Numbered from the stretch's first letter, positions 10,597-22,905 are shown. The stretch is 64,000 bases of DNA from Tetragonia tetragonoides (GCA_038025085.1 CM076152.1:21908001-21972000); one strand, 5' to 3'. Numbers and translations are program-made. Notes: generated by a model not told the origin, from the letters alone.

Positions 10597-13500
10597 CATC
10601 TTCGCCAGTACTCGGACCCGCTTGAGACGACTTTCCTGGTCCTCTCGATGGTGAAGCACCTGAAGGACCAGGCTGAGACATCGCCCAAGCTCTAGGGTCG
10701 AAAGCAAATAATGAAACTGCTAACTAACCGGGATCCAATGAATGATGAGGTGGCTCCGACGTGCCGGGATAACCGCCATACCTCGTACTCTCCTGACTCC
10801 AAGAACCCCTCGGAGGAAGTGGAGGATACATGGGCATATGATAGCCCAGATACCCCATGTAGGGAGGCGGTGCAGGCCATTGCAGAAGAGAAGGCACTTG
10901 GGACGAACCCCAAGGCGTCCACTGACGCACCTCCACACTCTCCTGTGTGGGAGGAGGACGTTGTGGTGTAGACACCAACTCTGGAGTACGAACAACTGAA
11001 GGCCTAGGAGGCCTCACCACAGGAACAGGCTGCGAAAATAAGCTCAAGGTCAGAAAAGCTACCAAAAGTTCAAATCAAGCATTACTACTTAAAATGAACA
11101 TACCTCTCGGACGTCGGATCGACGGCTCGTGCACACTCCGAGACATGAATTTGGAAATCAGACTCTTAAGGGCATGCATACCCCTAAAAACCTTCCGTGT
11201 CTCAGCAGCATCCAACTATGCACATAAGGAAAAGAATCAGCATAAATACAAAGAAAACATTGCAAATAACTATGAATTCTCACTTACCCCCCTACAACCA
11301 GCAGGTAGAGATAATCCCTCAACCTCCTCATCAGGGCCACGAAATTCAGGAACCTGTATAACCTGAGGAGACCCGTCCGCTCCGGTGTAACTCACCGACA
11401 AAGTAGGAGGAATATCACGCAGAGCGAAAACGACCGAAGAGCTCGAAGCACTCTGCAAAGATTAAAGAATGCCAGACACATTTCTAAATTTCCAAATGAA
11501 ATTAAGAAACAAAAGTACATTACTTACCGGATCCGTAGAAAAGTTGGGGCATAACCGCGCCTCAACAAAATCAGTATAAGCCACCATGAGATCCACCTCA
11601 AGATCAGCTGGAAGCAAATACCCAAGGGCATTCGCTCCAACGGTGGCCACCTTCACTTGCTCCACGGTCAGGTGACAAACATAAAGCATGGAATCCGGAG
11701 GATCCAAAGGGACCATCGGAGCCGGAAGGTCGGGGAAAGTCTGCCTAATCTGTCACTCCCCCAAGAACCACTCAAAGCCGAAAGGACCCTCAATAAGGAT
11801 CCTCCTCTGGTCGTACACCTGAGCACCCAAGAATCTATCCGAGAGGCCCGGTAGATAATCCGTCCAGGGGAACCAGTCGACCTGCAAAAGCAAGAATAAG
11901 CATGCGAAAGGATAAAAGGACCAAAGAAGCACAAAAGAAAGTTGCTTACATCCTGAGCGCTCAAGGGATATATCGCCTCCCTAAGGGCGTGTAGTGTAGT
12001 AAATGGGCAAGAAACCCGTCCCCTCCAGATCTGCATCGCTGGAAAGGACAAATCCCCTGTCTCGAGAAGAGGGGCAAGGTCGGGGAAACGCTCATAAAAC
12101 CAAATCTAAGACAAGCAAAGTACATGGATTAGGCACACGTTATTAATAGAGAGCCGAAACACAAACTACAAGAAGGGAAAAGGAAATTACCTTCATGACC
12201 TTCCAATAATCGACTGAGGAGACGCGAGATGCGCCTTCCTCTCCACTGAGGCGACTGGACTGCCTCAAACACCGCACAAGATAAGAGTATGCGGGAAAAC
12301 CCAGTTGTACTCCGCAACTCTATCCAAATCCCGCAAACCTGGAAATAGCGAACATGATACCTACTAGCTTTGTCCGAAAAGACGGAACAAGCTAGCACAA
12401 CGGCCAACAAAAGGCGGGCGTGCTGCTCCGCTGTTATCTTCTTTAGCTTCCTCGGGTTGGTCAAAAACTGGACCATGACGTCGGTCCGACCATACTCCCT
12501 ACTATCCCAGCTGGTCCCAAAAAGACCAAACATCTCCACCATGACCTCCTGGCTCACATCTCCATAAGCAACAGGAGTACCGGTGCAAGGGAGCCCGAAA
12601 ATGAGACCGAACTCAAAAGGGGTGATCATGATCTCACCCATAGGAAAATGAAAGGTACTGGTAGTATCCCAGTACCGCTCCGGCCTCTAACCAATAGGCG
12701 ATCGGAGCGCTCGGCAGAAGCCATAGACGCTATGAAGTGGCCGAAAGCACAATGTGCCACAATGGCGTCTACCGGAGGAGTCACGTACCTACGGGCTTTC
12801 TCGATACCCGAAAGACTACCGTAACCCCGCATGGCCGTGTCGACATCCTAAAACAGCACAAAAAAAGAGTGCAAAGAAAATTAGCTAGGTGATCCTAGTA
12901 ACAACTACCAGTCTCCGGTATAATCCTAAATTTTTACAAATCGTAAAATTTAGCATTTTAGCTAAACTGACATGGCGAGAGTAAATTTTAAAGACAGTAA
13001 ATTTCACACAAATTTTTTTTCCACAAATATACTCGAAAAACCGTTTACCACCACAGCAAAAGTAAACTTCATTCAAGTTTATTTTTCACAGAAATATATA
13101 AATGCAACGAGGATAAATTTCATGCAAATTTATTTTCCACAAATTAAAGATGAATTTCACACAAATTCATTCTTCACATGCATATAAATACAAGAATCCT
13201 ACAGGAAATCGCAAATCAACCAGAAAAAACAATTTCACACAAATTGGTTTTTCACATTTAACTACACTACAATTCTCAACCTAGAAATTCTATGTTCGCC
13301 TACACATGATTTTCTAAGTGTAAAAGAGCAAGAACAAAAGAAAACTACATACCCGACATTTGGTACCAACGGTAACCAAATGCTCCTTCTTTTTGAAAAC
13401 GAGATCGCTGGGCTCCCAACGATCGGTAGGATGAAAATCACTACGAGTAAACTCATCCTGGACTAACCGGCTCTCGCCCACCCGGTGATGGGGTATACCG

Positions 13501-13614
13501 GAAACAAAAACCCGAGTGAAAACATTTGGTAACCCGAGTGAAAACATTTCGGGCCTCATGAGCAACAATCTCTTGCCCCTTCCTTTTCCTACCTCCTCTA
13601 AGCTTAGGAGCCAT
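10597..13614 (-). pseudogene. Antisense plant mobile domain (PMD) gene carried by the Tat element
   Basis: Protein of the plant mobile domain family (PF10536 type). Exon 1 starts MAPKLRGGRKRKGQ (13,614), a basic nuclear-type N-terminus, and ends at a donor near 13,355. The next exon carries the hallmark PERYWDTTSTFHFPMGEI and TPFEFGLIFGLPCTGTP (12,690-12,560), then NPRKLKKITAEQHARLLLA. Later exons give IWFYERFPDLAP (12,110), EGPFGFEWFLGE and LTVEQVKVATVGANALGYL (11,660-11,590). The C-terminus is Pro-rich (RPPRPSVVRTPELV, PPYMGYLGYHMPMYPPLPP) and seems to end near 10,597. Lesions: frameshifts near 12,300 and 10,725, and a stop near 11,748. An 18-bp tandem duplication in exon 1 is another sign of decay. 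Exact splice sites of the middle exons are uncertain. Confidence 0.8.
12930..13260. repeat. Degenerate tandem repeat in an intron of the PMD gene
   Basis: Five or so units of about 50-60 bp share TTTCACACAAATT followed by TTTTCCACA. They lie between the first exon and the hallmark exon of the PMD gene, so they look intronic. Confidence 0.65.
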
Positions 13615-13867
13615 GGATGAAGAACAAAAATGGATTTTTTGGAAATTAGAGTGAAACTCACAAAACTCACAAATTCACACAATTTTGAATTTTGACACTC
13701 AAAAACACAAGAACAACCAACAAAATCAAGTTCTACTAAGAATTTGAGCAAGAAAACCTTAAGAATTGGAGTTAGGGGCTTTGATGGAGGTTGAAATTTG
13801 GGTAAAAATGGAGGAGAGAGAAGGAGAAGGCACGAAATGGGGAAGATGACCCATTTCGGCCTCCCTT

Positions 13868-14050
13868 GCTTCCTCTTATGCAAAACCACACAATGACCTA
13901 GTGGCCGGTCAAACCGCCACGTGTGCGGTCAGACCGCCCAGCTGGCGGTCAGACCGCAAGCCAAGCGCCATAGCCGCTCCAGCCAGCGGCTAGACCGCTC
14001 CACGTAGCGATCTGACCGCTTGACGTGGCGGTTTGACCGCCTGGCCCACT
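13868..14050 (-). promoter_or_regulatory. GCGG/CCGC palindrome cluster upstream of the PMD gene
   Basis: At least seven GCGGT-n-GACCGC units in about 150 bp, read on the minus strand, ending near a weak TATA-like GCATAAGAG (about 13,880-13,872) ahead of the ATG at 13,614. The segment GCGGCTATGGCGCTTGGCTT is shared almost exactly with the module upstream of the other antisense gene (GCGGCTATGACGCTTGGCTT, near 10,025-10,005). Confidence 0.55.
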
Positions 14051-14274
14051 TTCTCTTCTCTGACGCATCTTTGGACAATTGGTTCAAAATCAGTGGGCCC
14101 CATACGAGGTCCATAGCAGTTATTTGCGTGCCAAAGTCCGTTATAAAAAAAAAAGGACTTCTTTAAACCCACAGGTTTGCACTTTTATACTTGGCCAAAT
14201 GGCATAGGCTCAAACCCGACCCAAGGTCTGAGCAACACTTTACTACCCTTTACTACTTATATTATTTCTAACAA

Positions 14275-14920
14275 AATATTTTTATTGTGTAACCTACAGC
14301 ATAGGGTTCCCCTTCGACTGAAAATCGAAGGACATTTATTGTTTAACCTACAGCATAGGGTTCCCCTTCGACTGAAAATCGAAGGACATTTATTGTTTAA
14401 CCTACAGCATAGGGTTCCCCTTCGACTGAAAATCGAAGGACGTGTATTGTTTGACCTACAGCATAGGGTTACATTTCGACTAAAAATCGAAAGATTTCTT
14501 ATCCCTTACATTATTTCCAATGAAGTATTTTTATTGTGTAACCTATAGCATAGGGTCCCCTTCGACTGAAAATCGAAGGACGTTTATTGTGTAACCTACA
14601 GCATAGGGTCCCCTTCGACTGAAAATCGAAGGACGTTTATTGTTTGACCTACAGCATAGGGTCACCTTTCGACTAAAAATCGAAAGATTTCTTATCTCTT
14701 ATATTATTTCTAACGGAATATTTTTATTGTGTAACCTACAGCATAAGGTCCTGTACGACTTAAAATCGAAGGACGTTTATTGTGTAACCTACAGCATAGG
14801 ATTCCCTTCGACTGAAAATCGAAGGACATTTATTGTGTAACCTACAGCACAGGGTCCCCTTCGACTGAAATTCGAAGGACGTTTATTGCCTGACCTACGG
14901 CATAGGGTCAAACTCTCGGT
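14275..14920 (+). repeat. 54-bp hairpin-bearing tandem array before the polypurine tract
   Basis: Twelve copies spaced 53-54 bp, with two 87-bp steps, of CCTACAGCATAGGGT followed by CCTTCGACTGAAAATCGAAGG. The second part is a perfect 7-bp stem (CCTTCGA/TCGAAGG) with a 7-nt loop. Copy starts: 14,297, 14,351, 14,405, 14,459, 14,546, 14,599, 14,652, 14,739, 14,792, 14,845, 14,898. Some units keep the stem through paired changes (CTTTCGACTAAAAATCGAAAG). Confidence 0.9.
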
Positions 14921-15043
14921 CAAATAAACCGAGGAATTAATGATTGTTTATCTTTAACTGATTGTCACCTCACTCAGTTTTCATGTTTTATTGCAGGTAT
15001 TGGCACAGGAATACTTCGACCTTCGCTCTATTCGAGCTCGGCC

Positions 15044-15057
15044 AAAGTAGAGGCTTC
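15044..15057 (+). other. Polypurine tract
   Basis: AAAGTAGAGGCTTC directly precedes the 3' LTR. Purine-rich AAAGTAG(A/G)GG before TGTAGACACC is the usual plus-strand primer site in Tat elements. Confidence 0.6.
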
Positions 15058-16651
15058 TGTAGACACCAAAAATTGAGTCTATAATAAGTCCCCGTAAAAA
15101 CCCGAAGATGAAAGGATTGGATTTTGCTCGAACTTTGGTTGCGAGAATAATTGCTCTGATGATTAGCCCAGCTCATTTGAATTAACCAGTGGAAGCCTTT
15201 TGTACAGGTGATCCAAACCAGTTGGACTCAATTCAATTGGAGTCCAAAACTAAGAGATAGGCCTCTTTGAACCTAAGGGCCCGAAAGGGAACCCAAACCC
15301 ATGAGTCAACCCTTGGTCAAACAAGGAAACTCAGTCAATCCCGCGTGGACCCCCTCGGAAAAGCCTCCCCCGCAAAAAAATCATGTCAGGCGCCTATGCA
15401 GGCACACCACTCCAGGTCCAAGCGGCCACGCTTGGGATCAAGCGGCTGTGCAGCTTGCCTTGCGGCTAAGCCGCTTGCTAAGCGGTTTGACCGCTTGGCC
15501 TACCGGCTAGACCGCTTGTCCTAGCGGCTTGGCCGCCAGGACCCTTTTTTGCGGACGGCAAATTTCGAGACCTATTTGATTTCCGTGCCAAACCCTGGCA
15601 GCTCCCTCTCTTCTATATAAACAAACTTTAGGGTTCAGTTGAAAAGGTTGGGAATTTTAGAGTGAGGTTGACAGTTTCTCTCTCAGAGGTTGGACATTCT
15701 CTCTGAAAGGTTCGTCTAAAGGCTGAACATTTTCTCTCATATTATAAACCAGAAATTCTGATTCTACTCCTTCTTTAGGATTAGCCCTAGCACCACAAAA
15801 TAAACCTTCATATTTCATCAAGAGCAAGAAATCAAGCATAACAATCCAATAAGTTCATTTTTGAGCATTCAGGTAATCCATCCTGAGGGTTTTCAATAAA
15901 TTATATAAATTGCTTGTTATTACTAACGAATTTGGTTTATGTGATTTGTACATGCATGGCGCGTTTTGAGCAAAAGGGCTTGTATTAAGCCTAATGAATG
16001 GATGAATGAATGCTTTATTTTTGTTATTTATTGCTTCTTATAATTAAATCATGCTTTGTTTGTGAACTGGTGGATGAATTGCTTGTTTTCCTTTTAACTC
16101 GCAGGTTTTAGCATATTTATCGTTTTCTAGCAATAAAAGCATGTAACTTGATAAATTGTTAAATGTGGTCACATTAGTAATGATTGTTCAAACCCATTCG
16201 GTCAAACTAGAAATTTGGACAAATTGAACCTTGTTTGAAACCATAGCATTAATAATTATATTGAATCGATTAGTAAAGGCCGTTGTTGTTAAACGGGCGA
16301 GCTGGGTGCCTACACTTTCCTAGCTCGTACCTACGCCCCAGAACTCATTAATGAAGTCAATTTCTACGATAGGGATTAGGGTGCATAGGAGTTGAGTTGA
16401 CGTCTTTCTAGACTATGGACTTGATCTCCAAGGTTTCCATATTACCTTAAAAGTTGGTGGCGACTTCCGACAATCTTAATCATGTCCTTGGTACGAAATC
16501 GCCATGTGCATATACACTAAAAGATTCACGAAATTCGATCACCCAACGCGCTCTCCCATGCTGTGCGGAAAGTCCGACCCCCCGAAAGGAGGGACGAAGG
16601 TAAGGCACGCGGAAAAGGAAAAAGAGGGGAGAAAAATAACGGCAGCCTACA
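15058..16651 (+). repeat. 3' LTR of the Tat element
   Basis: 1,594 bp, TGTAGACACC to GCAGCCTACA, followed by the CTTCC duplication. TATA box TATATAA at 15,614-15,620. It holds the same GCGG/CCGC block as the 5' LTR (about 15,385-15,545) and differs by scattered point changes and small indels. Confidence 0.92.
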
Positions 16652-16656
16652 CTTCC

Positions 16657-17229
16657 CAAGTTAATTCATCCACTCCAAGGTGCTTTTGCGAAAAGAAGGT
16701 GTATACATGATAACATTTTGGTAGCTCATGAAGTTTTTCATTCTTTCCGTACAAAACTAGAAAAAAGTAGATGGCTTGGTATTAAATTAGATATGGAGAA
16801 AGCCTATGACCGTTTGGACTGGAACTTTATTTTTAAAGTCTTTGAAAATTTTGGGTTTAATAATAAATGGGTCTGATGGTTAAAGGAATGCATTACTTCA
16901 GTTTCTTTTTCGGTTCTGGTCAACAACGCTCCAGGATTGACTTTTCTCCCATCTCGGGGGATACGTCAAGGAGACCCTTTATCTCCATATATTTTTTTAT
17001 TTATGTGCTGAGGTTGTAGCCCGTCGTCTACAACGTGAAAGTGATGTTTCTAAGAAAAGTATAGGTATTAAAATCTGCCAGGGAGCAGAAAAATTACCTA
17101 TCCTAACCTTTGTTGATGATACAATGATCTTTGCAGAAGCGTCCAATCAAAGTTGTCACACTATTAAAAATATTCTTGACCATTATTGTAGTATTTCAGG
17201 ACATAAAATTAATTTTGATAAGTCAGCCT
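16657..17229 (+). pseudogene. LINE reverse transcriptase, piece 2 of 3
   Basis: Continues exactly in frame from piece 1 once the gypsy element and one TSD copy are ignored. Motifs: [36 protein letters not shown] and the catalytic FVDDTMIFAEA (17,109-17,141). A TGA at about 16,873 and a frameshift near 16,995 break it. The piece ends at SGHKINFDKSA, where the next element is inserted; 17,225-17,229 (AGCCT) is the target duplication. Confidence 0.92.
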
Positions 17230-19236
17230 TGTAGACAACAAATTAATGCGTAAAGAAAAATAAGTTGAACAAATATAATTTGTATTGATTTGAATGTATG
17301 GGTTACAATCTCTGTAATTTTATCTGTTACAATGAATAAATAATATAAATCCTCTTATTCTGTCTCCAAGTTGACTTTGAGCGAGGGTCGAATGACTTGA
17401 TCTCGAACAAAGTAGTGGCGTCTCCTCCGAATGTTGCGGCGAACACGTAGATCTGGATTCGAGGGCCTAAGCTTGATCTCGAGTGTAACTGTTGCGATGT
17501 ATGCGCTCCTCGTGATGACTTGTAAGTCATTGAGGTTGTGCTTTTGCACTTCTTCAATTTGAATGTTCTTGATCGAGGGTCTTTGAAGACTTGAATCTCA
17601 ATCAAGGTTGCAAAGGTGGTGGAGGAAATACTCTGGCAGGGCTTTCTGCTTGTAGATAATTTCCAACCTCTGTAATGAAGTGAGACTTCTGTATTTTTAG
17701 GGAGTAATAGGTGTCAGGACCCGGGATTTTCACCAACCTTGTTTCCACGGAGGCGTCCTTATAGAAAATTTGTCAGTTGGGGGCTTAGATAAGTTCAAGG
17801 GACCATCGAGTTAGAAAATCTTTTGCAAAGACTTAAATTGAATTAAAACCATGAAAGAGGTCACAAATCTGCTATTGGCGTTTTATCGAAGGGACGAACT
17901 GAAGGGACAACCCAATAGCGCGATAAGTGAACTAATCATATTTTTAGAAAGACTCCCGCTTATAGAAAACATATAAGTACCCAAGAATAAAGGGTTCGTG
18001 GGCGAAGATACGAGGTGGGAAGGTGTTAGGCACCCAACTCACTCGTTTATGACGGCCTCTACTAACTCAAGTTTGCTTAATAATTTAAAGACATAATTCC
18101 CATGCAAAACTGGATTAACAACCTAGACTTAGACTATTAATTGGTTCACCACAAACATCACAACATTTATTTTTAACCCTTATTTAAACATGCATTCGAT
18201 TGACAAGTTGGACAGCACAACGACTATACAGACAATATTTAGGCAGCGATAAAAACGTGACCTAGCATGATATCTACATTTTGACTACTTAGAAAAATAA
18301 CAATTAAGCAATTAATTTAATTTGAGCCCTTAGGAATTTGTAACTGAACTGTAGGCTATATTTGACAAGAATAGTAAAAATAGATCTCAAGTTTTAGAAG
18401 AAAGAGGGGGAAGCTCAGGAGTACTCAACTGAGAATAGAGGTTGCCAACTGTAGGCTGTGTGTTTTGAACTAAGGGTGAAGGGTTGTTTATATAGGTGAG
18501 GGAAGTAGGGTTGTACGGTCGAAAATTAAGCTGAAAATGAGACGGGTTTGAAAAATGAGCCGGGCCCGAAGGAAAAGTCAGCGCCGCTAGCGGGCCTGGG
18601 ACTTTTCCCAGGGCCGCTGATGGCTGTCAGCAGCCAGCTTGATGACGTCATATTTTTATTTTCCGGAGGATTTTTAAACGTTCCGAAAAACTATGGAAAG
18701 ACCGTTTTACCCCCGAACGGTAAAAGACTGTTTTACCCTTAAATCGCAACTTGGCGACCGGGGGTCGGAATAAGGCATGAGACGTGTCGTTCGAAAGCTC
18801 TTGAATGGGGCTTCTGAATGGAACGGAATAAAGGAGTGTTTGGAGGAAAAACCTGAGATCTTATCTTAACTATTAAAGCAAAATAGCAGTTCAAGCTTAA
18901 AAATTACTCCTTTCATCATCGGGCTTTTGCGGAGAAATCTGAAGACGTTTTTTTGGCATCTACAATAGGGAGCTCCGATCCCCTAACGGGCATGGTAGTC
19001 ATGGACTGGCCCAATTTCTCGACCTGGTAGTCTTTTCTTATGGGTTTGGTCTATTTAACTATTTACTTGGTCCAATAAACATGGGTTGGCCCAAGGGTTA
19101 AATAAAAGCCCATTTAGATGGCTTTTGGCCCATCTTAATATCTGGGATTAATTAATTAAATTAAGCTAAATATATTTTAACGCGAAATAATTAATTAAAT
19201 CCAATTAAGGCACTTAACAAATTTTTAGTGCCTACA
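17230..19236 (-). repeat. 3' LTR of the gag-only element, split by a solo LTR
   Basis: 17,230-17,711 plus 18,970-19,236 together give 749 bp that match the 750-bp partner at 27,275-28,024. A purine-rich tract (minus strand GAGGGGGCAATT, 19,248-19,237) precedes it, the expected polypurine tract. Confidence 0.9.
17712..18964 (+). mobile_element. Solo LTR nested in the gag-only element
   Basis: 1,253 bp, starting TGTCAGGACCCGGGATTTTC and ending GGCATCTACA, flanked by ATAGG on both sides (17,707-17,711; 18,965-18,969). The uninterrupted sequence is visible in the partner LTR near 27,746. No internal region is present. A second copy of the family begins at 62,368. Superfamily not determined. Confidence 0.9.
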
Positions 19237-20930
19237 AATTGCCCCCTCGAGACCGAGTCGCGTACACGATTTGGGAGTGTTTCAGCGTGACAGGGTCTCG
19301 AACTTGACTTGCTGACACATGAGTCTACTATATAGTTGACTTTTCGTCTGTCGCTCAGCTTGACGTCTGACTACGCCTCTTAGTCGAGTGCTGACTTAAA
19401 TTGGTAACGTGGTAAATGTCAAGGTTTTAACTTTTGCGTTGACAAACAATTGTCGTGTCTTGTCAATGACGCTTCGGTCTTGGCACCCTGTCGAACGACT
19501 TGGCGGGTCAACAATTGATTTGTTGCGTGTAGTATTACACTTGTGGACGTCACTCTGTCATATGTTTGACTTGGCGAATGAGGACTGTATTTGTGCAGAC
19601 AAGTTTTTTTTTTTTCTTAAGCTTCATATGATTGTCACAATGCAAATAGTTGTCTTGTATGTATTGAGTAATCTTAATTGTTACCCAGGTCGAATGTTGA
19701 CTTGATTGAGTAACTCATTTTATTTCGTGACTAACTATCTTGATCGGTAAGTCGTCGTCTTGTAAGAGTTAAACTACCCAGATCACATGTTGACTTAATT
19801 GGGTAATTATTGTAGTAGTACGTCATAATTTAATTGAGAAAAGTAAGTATATCCTCGCAATAGAACTTTTATACTCTTTTTCCATCTTTTCGCCGGCGGT
19901 GGCTAGACATTAATTCTTAGCAGGTCTCTTAAAGAAAATTTAGTTATCCAAGTCATACTCAAATTGGAGACCAACTTATATAAAGTGATGAAAATTGTTA
20001 TTCTTTCCCTCTGATCTGCTGAACTACTACCCTAGCTTCAACTGGATTTTACCCCGAAGTTCTTCCGCCAAGTGCCAAATTGACACTGGTAATAAGCTCC
20101 GCCTTGCTTGTTTAATTTTAATTCATTAGCCATGACTTGTATAATACGTAGCTAGATGCTAGCAACCTATTATTTGACCACAAAAGGACGAAGGGACTTG
20201 TACACTTCATATTTACTTGTTTGATCTGCAATTTGTCAATTGCCACTCGTTGCTTTGATCTCATATTTCATGCCTTGTCTTTATTTATGCAAAATATCAA
20301 TATGCAATAAGGAACTTTGGCTTAGAATTTGGAGAGCACATCTGACCATTACCACGTGAATTTGTGATAGGTAATACAGTTGTTTGGTGCGTGTTATTTG
20401 TGCGCCTCCTCTTTTCTTTTCTTTTTTGGTCTTCTTTGATTTGCAAGCTTTGCCTTTTGAGTTATCACTGCTAGTTGACACATGTAGTCAATTAATTAAT
20501 TTTCAGGCAATTAATATGTGGGCTTTTTGATGTATGTGCTATGCAGCCATAGATTTTAATTGTGGTTCTGTTGACTTCATTGCTCAAGGTTAATTGACAT
20601 AGCCCTTTTCTCTAGGTACACAATCCACTAATTGGAATTTGATCCTGTAACCTGTCAAACCCTTTATATTGAATCACTTTTATTTTGCACGATAAGTTTT
20701 GATTTATCATGCTTTGATTCGGTAATGAGCAACTTGTTATGTAGCTTTCAGAAATTGCAAGATAAGCAATACTAGCTAGCTAGGGTTTCTACTAGAGTTG
20801 TAACGCCGTCTTCGAATTGAAGGTAGCCACACTTGCAAGTATTATTGTCTTTTCGCTTTATGTATGCATGTATGTCTTGTGTTTGCTATGCCTTGCACTT
20901 TTTTTTTTTAGGGTGTCACCATGTAGCATG
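19237..20930. other. Non-coding internal region of the gag-only element
   Basis: No gene recognised. It contains many short TTGACTT/GTCGACTTG-type motifs and a near-duplicate of CCCAGGTCGAATGTTGACTT (about 19,685) at about 19,777. Pol would be expected here in an autonomous relative and is absent. Confidence 0.6.
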
Positions 20931-20949
20931 ACATCGACATCAATACATA

Positions 20950-21600
20950 ATGCATAGGATCATCTCGGTTTTGTGAACTCATGTGATGTAACCGTTAGAG
21001 GTCATCTCGGGTTCACATCTCCATGTGTTTTACCCTATGTATTTGAAGAGATAAACATAGTACATGGGATCATCTCGGTTTTGTGAACTCATGCTATGTA
21101 ACCATTAGAGGCCATCTCGGGTTCACATCTCCATGCGTTGTACCCTATGTATTTGAAGAGACAAGACATAGTACATGGGATCATCTCGATTTTGTGAAAT
21201 CACGCGATGTAACCGTTTGAGGTCATCTTGGGTTCACATCTTCATGCGTTGTACCCTATGTATTTGAAGAGACAAGACATAGTACATGGGATCATCTCGG
21301 TTTTGTGAACTCATGCTATGTAACCGTTTGAGGCCATCTCGGGTTCACATCTCCATGCGTTGTACCCTATGTATTTGAAGAGACAAGACATAGTACATGG
21401 GATCATCTCGGTTTTGTGAACTCATGCTATGTAACCGTTTGAGGCCATCTCGGGTTCACATCTCCATGCGTTGTACCCTATGTACTTGAAGGAACAAGGT
21501 TCGCCGCCGTACTCTAAGTCATCTCAAATTTGTGAACTCATGCGTTGTAATCGTTTGAGGCCATCTAGAGTTCACATCTCTATGCGTTGTACTTAGGTAC
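20950..21600. repeat. 111-bp tandem repeat
   Basis: About six units spaced 110-111 bp (marker GGATCATCTCGG at 20,957, 21,067, 21,178, 21,289, 21,400). Each has GTGAACTCATG, GAGGCCATCTCGGGTTCACA and GTACCCTATGTATTTGAAGA. The last copy (21,500-21,600) is degenerate. Confidence 0.92.
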
Positions 21601-21679
21601 CACAAGTAAGAGACAGAACAACTAAGTTGCACATGGCATCACTAGCGCAACAATGACTCCTTGATAATGCAATAACAAG

Positions 21680-21880
21680 TTACACGCAGTTTTGACGAGC
21701 ATCCTTGACGCCAAGCATTGTGAAGCTCAACTCGTTACAATTGTCCTTTTCATCCAATATTGTAGTGTTGGAGTATTGACAAGTGACCTTTGACGCCAAG
21801 CACTGTAAAGCGCAACCGTTACAAGTGTCCTCTACACCCAACATTGCGAGGTTGGAGCGTTGACGAACGTCCCTTGACAA
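21680..21880. repeat. Short degenerate repeat, about 70 bp
   Basis: Three units share CTTGACGCCAAGCATTGTGA, a GTTACAA(T/G)TGTCCT element and a TTGGAG(T/C)(A/G)TTGAC element. Confidence 0.6.
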
Positions 21881-22149
21881 TAAGCGTGGTAAAGTAGTAA
21901 TATCGAGCTTTCAACGGTTGAACGTACACATACACTTGTTTGTTTGTTTGTTTGACTGTACTTGGTTATATGTTTTTCCAAGTTGCCTACGTACTTATAG
22001 AAGCATGCAATCACTCCATAAGATCAAGTCATCATGTAGTTCAAATATTTTTGTTTTTGTTTCGCCGTGCACAGTTTATACTCTTGTGGGCTCGGAGTAA
22101 CTTTCCTTTTTTTATTTGATGTGCAGTTTTAGCTGTTGCTTAGGAGTAA

Positions 22150-22835
22150 CCATTGTTTCAACAATTTGGTAGGCTGGTGCGTGAGAGCTTTCTCCATACC
22201 TTGATAATTATTTTTCTTTAAAGTAGACTTGGTGTTTGCAAGCTTTCTCCAAGTCTTAATACTTTAAACTAATTCATTGTGCAGTTTAAACTCTTGCTTA
22301 GGAGAATTGCAGATGCGGACTTTAATGTTAGGATAAAGCTTACTCAAAGTCATTCACCATCAGTAACCTTGTTGGCGTCATTTGTGTAGACATTCTGAAC
22401 AATGAAGGTGCTAGAATGTACAAGTGTTCACTCGAAGACATGGTGCTTGGAAGCTTTCTCCATCTCTCTTGGATCTTTGAAATAAACTTAGTGTTTGAGA
22501 GCTTTCTCAATGTTTTGATGGTTGATGCTTTGAGCTAGATTTGGTGCTTCACAGCTTTCTCCAAATCTTGAAGATTTTAGTTGTACTTTGTGCTTGGTAG
22601 CTTTTTCCAAGTGAAGTTCTGGGAGGACTTGGTGCGTGGAAGCTTTCTCCAAATTTTGATGCTTGATTTATTTATTTTTAAGTTAGACTTGGTGCTTTAT
22701 GACTTTCTCCAAATCTTGGTACATGAAGTTCTGAGACGTTTGGTGCTTGGGAGCGTTCCCCAAGTCTCAATGTTTGAAGTGTTGGGATAGACTTGGTGCT
22801 TGTGAGCGTTCTCCAAGTCTTGCCCTCCAAGGTTC
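22150..22835. repeat. Degenerate tandem repeat with core TTGGTGCTTGGAAGCTTTCT
   Basis: About ten imperfect copies spaced roughly 50-70 bp, each with ACTTGGTGCTT(G), AGCTTTCTCCAA and TCTTGATG-like parts, just downstream of gag on the minus strand. Repeat family within the untranslated part of a Tat-like element. Confidence 0.75.
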
Positions 22836-22905
22836 TTGCCTTGCCCCCAGAGTTGCTTGATTTCTTTTTAGCAGAGAGAGAAGGAAGAGGGTTGGTGAAC
22901 TCCTT

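Larger units (their letters stand above)
290..16651 (+). mobile_element. Tat/Ogre-type Ty3-gypsy LTR retrotransposon with two antisense genes
   Basis: Complete LTR-to-LTR element of 16,362 bp inserted in the LINE. Both LTRs start TGTAGACACC and end CCTACA, and a perfect 5-bp duplication CTTCC flanks it (285-289 and 16,652-16,656). Order inside: primer binding site, leader with tandem repeats and no recognisable gag, decayed pol (RT, two RNase H regions, integrase) on +, then two passenger genes on the minus strand, a hairpin-rich tandem array, polypurine tract and 3' LTR. Dual RNase H and a long region between integrase and the 3' LTR fit the Tat lineage. Over the first 250 bp the two LTRs are roughly 92-93% identical by eye, so the insertion is not recent. 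It cannot be autonomous: gag is missing and pol is broken. Confidence 0.9.

Noticed and set aside
14177..14840. Open frames with repeated LQHRVPLRLKIE units
   Set aside because: Translation of the 54-bp hairpin repeat; no start context, and frame changes at the 87-bp steps.
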